Below, piece by piece: positions 54,975-64,000 of a DNA stretch of 64,000 bases (its first letter is position 1; the number at the start of each line of letters is the position of its first letter). The stretch spans positions 8,349,136 to 8,413,135 of the forward strand of contig NC_043742.1 in assembly GCF_004337985.1 (NCBI RefSeq). The letters run 5' to 3'. The stretch is from Pyricularia pennisetigena. Taxonomy: Eukaryota; Ascomycota; Sordariomycetes; Magnaporthales; Pyriculariaceae. The notes beneath the pieces were generated by a model. The model did not search any database. It had not been told where the DNA came from and saw only the letters and a program-made list of their open reading frames with translations. The translations under genes and the position numbers were made by a program.

Positions 54975-57900
54975 CACCAGATTATATACATTTTTGCTTG
55001 ATTGATAAAGTAGGTATAGTTGTCAGGCCTAGAAAATATTTGCAAGCTTAAAACGCGAGTCAAATGGTTTCTAAATTTACGTTGCTGTTCTGGTCGACTC
55101 TTGGAAATTGGAATAACATAACAATGGCTTGGAAGTTCCGAATTATGCAATGTGACGCGATTAATCATGTCCACACTTGGAATATGATAATTTCTGTTCT
55201 CGCATACTGCTGCGAAAATACACCGACTCGCTCAAACTTAAACTGATTGTCTTTTCTTGCCAGCACCAAGCCTTTATCGATCACCAACTTGACCCCCTAT
55301 GGGCAAACCACTTGTCCCTCCCTCACAATTCGACTGAACTGTTACGTATATACCATTATATTTTAGCTTAACCAGGGTAGAATGGTCATTTTGGTCGGTT
55401 AATCCACCATTTGCAGGAAATAGAAGGGGCCGATATAATTATGCGACCTGATATAGCGACACTGCCTTTCGGTTTAAATAGCGGGTTGCGCGGTTACATT
55501 AATTACTTTAAACTCTATCGAGCGATCGGTACTGTAATTCTTTTGCGTCCCCTGCCATCCTGGTGCGTGGAACTGGGGCGGATTGTAAACACTACCGGCC
55601 CGTCGCTGTTCGCCCAATTCCAATTCGGCTCCTTTCTTTTCAATGGTCTGCCGGCCGAACGCAGCTAATCCTGTCGTACTGGCTGAACCCGGCGATTCAC
55701 AAAAAATCATGAGGTAGCATCTGCGCCCAGTGACCGCCTACAATTTTTGAGACGGTTCCCACGAGGCGTAGTCTTTGCCTTCCTTTCGAGTCGCGACCAT
55801 TTGGATTCCAGAATGCCAGAAGGATAGAGTGCATGGCGAATAGCAGATCCTTTTTGGGAAACCAACCAATCCACGAGTGTCCAAGGGCCTGAAGTCGGGC
55901 TCTGCTTCTTTTTTTGTCGGCACGCGTACTTGTTAGCCAGCCTTTTGCTTGAGTAATCTTGCTGTCGTAATGCGCCAGTGGTTTGCATTGCAAAAAGCAG
56001 CCCTCGAGATCGTTGCCCGATGCAGGATACAAACAGCTCTTCACATTATGCGTTAGACTTTAATCGTGTTTTCTTTGCCATTGTAACGGCTATTTACCCA
56101 TATCAACCAAGATCCTACTTCTTCACCCAAGCTTCGGCTTTAAACCACCCTCCCTTGAAACTTTGGGCCAGCAGTTTTACTTTATATCTTAAAACTCTAT
56201 TTTGCAATGCAATTCAAAACCGTCCTTCTCAGCGTTTGCGTACTTGCATTTTAACATCTCCGGCCTATTGGCATAGTTCTGCTTTCTTTATATGCACACC
56301 CCTAACGGCCTCACCAGAGTTCAACCTGATCCCCATGAACGTAAAACTAAGACAGTAGTAGTTGGTGGAGTCGACGGATTAAACTTTCGGAGAATTGCCA
56401 GGCTCAAATTTTCAAGCTTTACATGGGAAACTGCCCTCCCGATATAGCGTTTACGGTAAACGGAAACGGGGCTAAGAAAATGGAATAAACTTGGCAGAGT
56501 CGGAATATACCAACGCTCTGTTCGTTCATTTAATTGACTGTTATATCACGTGCTCAACCTGCGCGACACTTATAGCAGGATTTTTGGCTTCAAGCTACAA
56601 GCTCGCATGTACGCTCGTCTTTTTTGTTTTCTTGTTTTGTTTCAAGAAGTTAAAGTTATATATCGACTTGATATAACATGGTTTACTAAATGCGGCGATT
56701 CCCCTCTCGCCAAACGCTTAGATTCCACTTGAATGCCAGTGCTGTCTTTGCTACTGCGACGCCTGCTTTATTTAACATTGCTTCAGTTTCGGCCTGCGAG
56801 CCGCAGTAGACCGGCGTGCTTGCCAACGTTTCCATGCATTCAATGCTTTAGCCGCGCGGGCCCATGGCATCTTGGCGCTTTTCTTGCTCTTTCACAGCTT
56901 GTGGTTCCTTCGCGCACGTATTGAGCTGCGGCATTCGCAAATCGACTGCGCATCCCTGGAATTTTACGACGATAATAACCCTGAGAGCCAAATATACAAG
57001 TATCATTTACAACAGCAGCGAAGATTATGCGCATTATATGCAGCAAAAATTATGGCTTGTGTGCAAACCATGCTTGCTGGAAGGCCTGCCCTGGATATAA
57101 TCTGGCATGTGCATTAGGAACGATATGCATACTGGAGCCTATTTATACTACAGAATAAGCGAACAATTGATCAAATCCAGAAGTTTGAACACGTTTCAAA
57201 ACTTGATGATATAAAGCCAGGGTAAACTTTTTATGTGTCACCACAGATTTCAGTACTACGGAGTTAAATTGCCAGGTGGCTGGAATTCATTAACTACCAA
57301 CACCTTTCGACGCCTCCGGAGGACCCACGCCGCCTCAAGCTACCAATGAGCGATGATGAAACATTCCTACCTCCCTAATGGTGCATGGGTTCCTCTGCCG
57401 CTGACAACAGCCGAACTTGTGTGTGAGTGAGGACCGAATGAAATTCTCTAGGCGGCTCCCTCTGTCATGGTTACCAGGCATGAGCAACTTACTCAGCCAA
57501 CAAAAAAGGGGTTGATGCAAGGACACCTAACGCGTCGGTGCCCGCTGTAGTTGCTTCTCAGGATCTGTAATCATGACGTGATCTGTCCCGGACGAAAGGA
57601 CCCAAGTACCAAGTACGATGGTAGGAAAATGTTTACTTTACCGAAGAGTAAATCCGGGAAAGGCAGGTATTTGTCGTTACAAGTCTGTGACTGTACGCCC
57701 GCAAAAAAGAAAACTATCCCAACAAAACACAAGGGGTTCTCGCGTCGACTTGTAGAACCGGAACTGCTGAAACACATTCCAGCGAAGCCAAAACATAATC
57801 TGCAGGAAAGGAACGGCAACCTGCCAAGCCTGACCAGGGGGTCTTGGCTCCACTCGCTACATTTATTTGAGCTGCCCACCTTACTTGGCTGGGTGATCGC

Positions 57901-58014
57901 TTCTTGTTCCCGCTGTTCTAGCGTGTTCGTAAAGAAAGTTAACAAACTAACTCAAAAAGCTTAATTCAACTTATTACTTGGAGCCATCATTCAAATCACG
58001 ACAACCAACAAAAG
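54971..58014. other. AT-rich, gene-poor island with possible relics
   Basis: No complete gene is supported across 3 kb. Weak relics: a 15-codon signal-peptide-like start (MQFKTVLLSVCVLAF, then a stop) at 56208-56255; directly downstream a 51-codon open frame (56292-56447) with KTKTVVVGGVDGLNF; and a plus-strand frame ending at 57116 with IDCASLEFYDDNNPES. None has a complete gene structure. Short minus-strand frames at 55700-55990 are also protein-like. The composition suggests an old, mutated region. I could not identify a transposase or reverse transcriptase. Confidence 0.5.
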
Positions 58015-58384
58015 ATGGGATCCGGCTGCTGCTCTGGGGGCGACCGCGGAGGTGGACAGGATATACCTGATCTTACCCCACCTCGCCACGACGGCCCCTC
58101 GATCGAGACTGGGGAAGCAAACGACAACAACAGCGACCGACATGACAAAGAGGACAATCAAGATTGCTGTGGCACCGGCGGCTGCGAGAGCGACAAGTCT
58201 TGCCATGACGTCCAGGACGACGCAGTCCACGACAATGCCGACAACGATTGCGACGACGAGACTTGCTGCGCTGCCGATAATGCGTCCATTGCTCCGTCCA
58301 CCAAAACCCTCGAGTGTTGCAACACCAACGAGGAGCATTGCGACGGTCAGTGCCCCTGCCACCCAACTATATACCTGCTCTGCT

Positions 58385-58415
<31 letters not shown>

Positions 58416-61400
58416 NNNNNNNNNNNNNNNNNNNNNNNNNNNNNNNNNNNNNNNNNNNNNNNNNNNNNNNNNNNNNNNNNNNNNNNNNNNNNNNNNNNNN
58501 NNNNNNNNNNNNNNNNNNNNNNNNNNNNNNNNNNNNNNNNNNNNNNNNNNNNNNNNNNNNTTTTTTTTTTTTTTTTTCTGTCGATCAAGAAAGAAAAGGC
58601 CCAAACAAATCAAATACACGATAGCAAAAACTCATTCAAGAATTGTAAACAGCTGCCTCTGGCCATGAGCACATTCACGACCAGGACGGCCGACATGGGG
58701 CCGCCTGCAACTCGCACCTTGCCAAGGCCTTTGAACAGTACAGCGCCTACCTGGAGACAGCCCGCTGCATCTGCCGCAGTATCCTCGAGCGTGGTTTGCC
58801 CGCAACCGCCTGCTGCAATGAGCAGTCGCAGCAGACCAAGCTTGCGTCGAAGCACAAAGGCAAGACCAAGCACAGCAAGCACAAGCATGAACACGCCCAT
58901 GGAGCAGACGGTGCCCATGGAGCAGACGGTGCCCATGGCGAAACTACGGCCCACGGCCTGCACAAACACAGTCACCATGGTATGAAGCACCGTAACAAGG
59001 CTGCCAAAAAGGGGGCCGCCAGGCATGACCACTCCGTTGGTCGGGTCAAAGAAGTCGACGAAGAGTCCGACTGCTGCGGCAGCGAGCACGACATCCACAC
59101 CGCGCAGCCTTTTGTCGATAAGCCCGGCGTCCGGTCCGCTGCAGTCCCTCTCGGAGACAGAGACGTTGAAAAGGATGCCGCCGGTCTTGAACACATTTCC
59201 CTGGTTGTCGACGGCATGACCTGCTCCGGATGCGGGAACAAGATGGAGCGGACCCTCAAGGCCTCGTCGGCAGCGGTCAGCGGCGTCCGGGTCAATTTCG
59301 TCATGGGCAGCGCCGAGTTTAGCCTGGATCCCTCGCACGGCACCAAGGCCGAGGAGATCATCCGAATCGTCGAGCGCGGCACCGGCTTCCGCTGTGCCCG
59401 CATGTCCGACGGAGACCAGACCCTCGATGTTCTTGTGGCCTCGGCCCAGGCCTCCACTGCGCTGTCCGAGCTGCAGATCCCGGGCGTGACGCAGATCGTC
59501 CCGGTTGACAAGAGGCGCATGCGCCTGACCTACGATCCTGCCGTGATCGGCCCGCGAACACTGCTGGAGAAGATTGGCGAGCTCTCGAGCGGGCTGGCTC
59601 CGAACGATGACCCATCCGTGTCGAGCGGGCGCAAGAGATTGTACGACCAGCTTGTCAAAACATGCGTAGCTGCCGTTCTTAGCATTCCCGTTCTCGTCCT
59701 CGCCTGGGGCAAAGAGAGCGTGCACGTCGAGCCGCTCACGAGCGCGGCAGTCTCGATTGCCCTGGCCACCCTGGTGCAGATGGTTGCGGTCCCGGACTTT
59801 TACATGCCTGCAATCTCAGCCCTGGTCCATTCAGGCTCGGTCGAGATGGACATGCTGGTCGTCATTAGTATCACGGCCGCCTACGTCTACTCCCTGGTGG
59901 CTTTCGGGTTTCGGGTTGCTGGCCGCCCGCTCGAGACGGACGAGTTCTTCGAAACGAGCACCCTCCTCATCACGCTGGTGTTGCTGGGCCGCCTTGTTGC
60001 CGCGTTTGCCCGGATGCGTGCCGTCGCCGCCGTGTCTCTGCGGTCACTGCAGGCCTCGACGGCGCTTGTCGTCGGACAAAAGGGCGAAGCACCCGAGAGG
60101 GAGATGGACGCCCGTCTTCTCCAGTACGGCGACCGGTTCAAAGTCCTCCCGCACTCCACCGTGGTCACGGACGGCATCGTGACGAGCGGCGTCAGCGAGG
60201 TCGACGAGTCCATGCTCACCGGCGAGGCGGTCCCCGTTCCCAAGGAGCGCCACGATACCGTCGTCGCCGGCACGGTCAACGGATCAGGGACACTTGTGGT
60301 CCAGCTCACGCGGCTGCCCGGCAAAAACACCGTTACCGATATCGCCAAGCTCGTCGAGGAGGCCGCAAACTCAAAACCCAAGATCCAGGACGTGGCCGAT
60401 CGTGTCGCTGGCTGGTTTGTCCCCGTAGTCACCGTGACCGCCATCATTGTGACCATTGTTTGGATCGTCGTCGGCATCAAGCTGCGCTCCTTCCCGGCAG
60501 ACCGGGCAGTTGCCGACGCCGTCACGTATGCCGTCGCCGTCCTGGCCATCTCCTGCCCCTGCGCTTTGGGGCTCGCTGTGCCCATGGTCCTCGTGGTGGC
60601 TGGCGGCATTGCTGCCCGGGGCGGCGTGGTTATCAAGTCGGCCGAGAGCACCGAGCGCGCCCGCAAGGTCACCGACGTCGTCTTTGATAAGACAGGAACC
60701 ATTACCGAGTCCGAACTCGACATCACCCAAGACGAATATCCCGTCAACCATGTCGTGGGCCAGGCAGACGCCGCCGCCATCGCCCGGGCGGTCGCCTCTG
60801 GAAACAAGCATCCCGTCTCCGTCGCGGTCGCCAAGCATCTGGAAAAGAGCACCGTGGCGGACCTGACAGACGTGCACGTGGTGCCGGGATTCGGCATCGA
60901 GGCCAAGCACAAAGGCCTCGTCGTGCGCGCCGGCAATCCGCACTGGACCCATACCGAATCTCACCCGACCGTCACCCGCCTTCAGGACCAAGGCATGACC
61001 ATTTTCGCCGTCTCCCTAGCCGATACCCCGATCGCCTTTTATAGTCTGCGGACCCGCCTTCGTGTCGACGCCATCGCCGTCGTGAAGCAGCTGCAGCGCC
61101 GCGGCATCTCGGTGCACCTCGTCTCGGGCGACCAGAAGCGGGCCGTCGAAGCCGTGGCCACCCAGGTCGGCGTTCCCCCGTCCAACGTCGCGAGCCAGTA
61201 CACCCCGGCCCAGAAACGGGAGTACGTCGCCCGACTCATGGCTCCGCCTTCGCAGCCCAAGCAGCAGCAGCAGCAGCAGCAGCGGCCCAAGGTCGTCATG
61301 TTTGTAGGCGACGGCACCAACGACGCCGTGGCCGTGGCGCAGGCCGACGTGGGCGTCCAGCTGGCAGCCGCCGGGGCTCCCGGCAGCTCCAAGGGCGCTT

Positions 61401-61699
61401 CCGCGGCCGCCAGTGAGGTGACCCGTGGGGCCGCCGACGTGGTCCTCCTCTCGGGCCTGGACGGCGTTCTCTTCTTGCTCGACGTCAGCCGCTCCGCTTC
61501 TCTCCGCATGAAGTTCAACTTTGCATGGTCTGCCGTCTACAACGTCTTGGCCATCCTCTTGGCTTCTGGTGCCTTGGTCACGGTCCGCATCCCTCCCGCC
61601 TACGCTGGACTGGGCGAGATCGTCAGCGTCCTGCCCGTCATTTTCGCCGCCGCCACCATGTTTGCCACCAAGAAGGGCCGCGTCGACGGCGGTGCCTGA
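58015..61699 (+). CDS. CrpA-like copper-exporting P1B-type ATPase
   Basis: Exons 58015-58345 and 58653-61699 join over an intron that contains a gap (GTCAGT donor, AAACAG acceptor); the exons sum to 1125 residues. The N-terminal 280 residues hold many CC and CxxxC clusters (DCCGTGGC, TCCAA, ECCNTNEEHC, ACCNEQ) and a His/Gly repeat (AHGADGAHGADGAHGE). One HMA domain follows with GMTCSGCGNKM (Cys301, Cys304). The ATPase core has SCPCALG (CPC 745-747), DKTGT (Asp789), KHPVSVAV and GDGTND (Asp997). A Gln run (61262-61281) lies in the nucleotide domain. CPC specifies Cu(I). The Cys-rich leader resembles plasma-membrane CrpA of Aspergillus, a copper-detoxification pump, more than Golgi Ccc2. Few metal pumps carry such a His-rich insert. 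Confidence 0.92.
58388..58577. other. Poly(T) and gap inside the ATPase intron
   Basis: T28 (58388-58415), N145 (58416-58560) and T17 (58561-58577). The intron therefore contains a poly(T) tract that assembly could not cross. Confidence 0.95.
58895..58938 (+). repeat. Tandem 18-bp repeat coding for Ala-His-Gly-Ala-Asp-Gly
   Basis: The unit gcccatggagcagacggt is repeated twice exactly with a partial third copy, inside the His-rich N-terminal region of the ATPase. Confidence 0.85.
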
Positions 61700-62087
61700 G
61701 CTGAAATGCTCAACGGGGCAAAGACGGGTCTGGAGATGACACAACCCTCCTAGGGTTCAACACTTGGAGGGGTCCAAGCGGAGAGGCACGGTCTGGCGCG
61801 CGGGAGGAGGACACGGTGATTTGAGTGGATGGCGCTCGTTCAACACTTGCAACGGATTTCTGGCTATGCAGTATGTCTGCATTCTTACTAGGTAGTTTTC
61901 TTTCCCCTATTTATATGTGTGTGACTTTTCAACTATTTGTAGGCTGTGATTTTGCCCAAGGTCAGCTGAACCCCTTTCATCAGCTGCGACTGTCTTCGCC
62001 AATCCACATCGCTGTTTTAAAAGAATACAACCCAGAACTTTGCTCGATTTGACCCATTGCGCCACTCGGATTCACAACCGGGGGTGC
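61700..62087. other. 3' flank of the ATPase gene
   Basis: Nothing coding is supported. Confidence 0.55.
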
Positions 62088-62406
62088 TTAATGCATTCTC
62101 GGACTGCTAGGTTTTGAGAGTCGATGATCTCGATAAACTGAGAGTAAGGGCCGGTGCGATTGATGACGATTGAAAGCTGCCACGTGCCGACAAACCACTT
62201 CAGCCAGCCAGACGCTCCGCAAGGTGTCGCCCGAATAGTAGGTCCGAACCGTCTCGTCGAACAGGGAAAGTTCGCCCAAGAAAGCCTTGAGGAGGGTCGA
62301 TTTACCACAGCCCACGGGTCCCAAAACCAAGGTTAAAGCACGACGCCGAATGTACAGCTCATCCTGAATGTCGATGACCAGCTCCGTGTCCTCTTTCTGG
62401 GAACAT
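62088..62406 (-). pseudogene. Fragment of an ABCC-type ABC transporter (Walker A region)
   Basis: On the minus strand an open frame from 62406 reads ELVIDIQDELYIRRRALTLV, then VLGPVGCGKSTLLKAFLGELSLF, the first nucleotide-binding domain of fungal full-size ABCC transporters, with a perfect Walker A. After ETVRTYYSG the similarity breaks off, and the frame stops at 62088-62090. A neighbouring frame stays open but lacks the Q-loop and the signature motif. There are no membrane domains on either side. It is a relic or a short duplicate. Confidence 0.7.
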
Positions 62407-64000
62407 TCTGCCGAGCCAGGTGGCGCGCATTATCGGCATGTTTGCATGTGCTACGGACGGACTTTTGGAATTGTTTTGGAGGAGTCAGCTTCACCGTCTT
62501 CATTACGCTGCTTTTTTTTTTTTTTTTTTTTTTTGCAGTATAGCGCAATCAAGCGTGCAGGACTGGAGCCTACTGTGTCCAGGTGCTTCCCCATTTCCAC
62601 CTACTTGTGCCTTAATACAATCATGTTTTGCAGAGTGAATAAGAACGGTTAGGGTAGGTATGTGTGTACTTGAGCAAATGAACTTTGACTGCCTTAAGAT
62701 CTTAGGGCAACTACTTTGCCCAGGGGTTTTGGAAAGCATCTTTTTTTTTTGGTGGTTTCTACCGGCTTCGATCCCTTCCGGGATCAAACTATCCGAGACA
62801 AGCTTCACTGAAATGCCAACTACAGCCATGATTGACCAATAATTCAAGCGTTCGTTGTTGCTGGAAATTGGCGTGATTGGGGTGCCTTTCAATGGGGGGT
62901 TGAACTTTTTTATACGGGCGTTGCGATTGCGTGGTGAGAAGGATTAGTAATTATTTCTAGTACCTATATAGGAAACAGGCATACTACTCTGAGCCTTGGT
63001 AAGTCATTTCATGGCTTCTGGCTGGATTCATTGACATACGCGGGTAAAAAGGGGAACAAGTTGGCTTTGCACCTGCAACTTTACCAGACGTCTAATTTAG
63101 TTTTACTCCCATGCAATTAAATCAAACTAAACTTTCACGCACGGCTCTGTAATACGAAATCCTACACGTAAACACGTAGACAAGCACCTCATCAACAGAG
63201 CCATATCTGACTCTACGCTATATGAGAGCCGGTGTTTACTTCAGTGGGGCAAACTAGCCCGAGGTTTTATGGGCTATCATAATTGGTCACCTTAATTTAC
63301 CGTATCTATGAATCTGACAATGGACTTTTACGCGTCATTCCACCCATTGTCTCAGACTCTCAGTCTGGTCCCTGTCCCGGGCTGATTACCCCGTGCCCCC
63401 AGAGTATTAGTAAACCAAAGCCTCTTCAACATAAAGCTCATTCAGCGAGTCACGATCCAGCTCTGCCCTTGAAGGCAGCGGCAACAAGCAAATATTATTG
63501 GGGGGAGAGGGGGGTCCGTGGGTTCACTATTGAACATCCATAGTAGCTGAGGCCCAGTAACCGTCAAAACCCCTTTGGCACCGACTTACCGACTTTCACC
63601 GACTGAAATTACCGGTTATCTTGCATCCCTAACTACAGGCGGTTGAGAATCTGCTCCATCATTGTCCGCGGAATTTTTGGGCTGCAATCAACAGGTTCTG
63701 TATTGGGGGAACAAAATGGCCTAAACTGCCACATTCAAATGTCTATTGAATGGTCAAAAGAAACAATATAAAACTTTGAGCAAAATCATGATTACAATAT
63801 AAAATTCGATTAATTATGTAACAAACCCTTTTCAAGTATGAATAGCTACGGACACGGCTTGCAGCAAAGCAAAACCAAACCAATTATTGCGAAGAGTAGA
63901 TGACAAAAGAAACCTCATGAAATTAAAACGAAAAAAAAAAAAAAAAAGAAAAGCAGCACAGCTCAACACCCAGACACTTGCGCCTTACAGATCCGACCGG
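62407..64000. other. AT-rich end region without supported genes
   Basis: Short frames only. T and A runs occur at 62512-62534 and 63930-63946. A polypyrimidine stretch precedes the ABC fragment. Nothing else was recognised. Confidence 0.55.

Noticed and set aside
57551..57964. 137-codon plus-strand frame
   Set aside because: It begins with a non-ATG codon and has no recognisable domain; it overlaps the probable promoter of the ATPase.
54971..58014. RIP-mutated retrotransposon
   Set aside because: The region is AT-rich, but I found no reverse transcriptase, integrase, LTR pair or transposase remnant. Dinucleotide counts would be needed.
1..64000. CRISPR arrays, operons, ribosome binding sites
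   Set aside because: The window is eukaryotic and no regularly spaced direct repeats were seen.

Overview
The window is nuclear DNA of a filamentous ascomycete. Genes are monocistronic with short introns (47-146 nt, most with a CTNAC-type branch site 10-25 nt before the acceptor), coding regions are GC-rich and spacers AT-rich, and the gene content (CFEM protein, linoleate diol synthase, AA11-type LPMO, ApsB/Mto1-like protein, STAND/NACHT-type genes, tRNA-Leu with intron) is that of Pezizomycotina. A secreted gene of the heat-labile-enterotoxin A-chain family and a 7,8-LDS-like oxygenase point to Sordariomycetes, perhaps Magnaporthales; that placement is inference. There are four runs of N, two of them inside or beside homopolymers.

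Left part (1-16 kb): decayed coding fragments (369-900), tRNA-Leu(CAG), a small secreted ADP-ribosyltransferase-like protein, a Git1/Pho84-like MFS transporter divergent from an M24 aminopeptidase, a decayed minus-strand gene near 9 kb, a coiled-coil protein, then a minus-strand pair: an N-domain plus 11-ankyrin protein and, just upstream, a 5'-truncated piece of a NACHT-type NLR.

Middle (16-41 kb): housekeeping and metabolism. A tiny three-exon Mrx7-like gene, a double-GFA-domain protein, a mitochondrial transcription factor (Mtf1/KsgA fold) divergent from a MetE-C-terminal-like methyltransferase, a CAP10-family glycosyltransferase (broken by a gap), arginase, a four-TM protein, a 74-residue small hydrophilic protein divergent from a 1503-residue ApsB/Mto1-like microtubule-organising protein, and a Tle1-like (DUF2235) hydrolase with a 15-nt micro-exon.

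Right part (41-64 kb): an extracellular and redox-rich stretch. An ascorbate-oxidase-like multicopper oxidase diverges from a six-exon linoleate diol synthase; then come a CFEM protein, sterol 24-C-methyltransferase, an AA11-type LPMO with a dibasic propeptide, a cysteine-free secreted protein, a 3-kb AT-rich gene-poor island with relics, a CrpA-like copper P-type ATPase, and an ABC-transporter fragment. Three of these are copper proteins.

The best second looks are the rearranged NLR/ankyrin pair, the ADP-ribosyltransferase that appears to lack its catalytic Arg, small genes found only by splicing across frames (Mrx7-like, 74-aa protein, CFEM), and long poly(T) tracts that sit on the sense strand inside several introns, up to 66 nt. 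No clearly new multi-gene system could be demonstrated from sequence alone.
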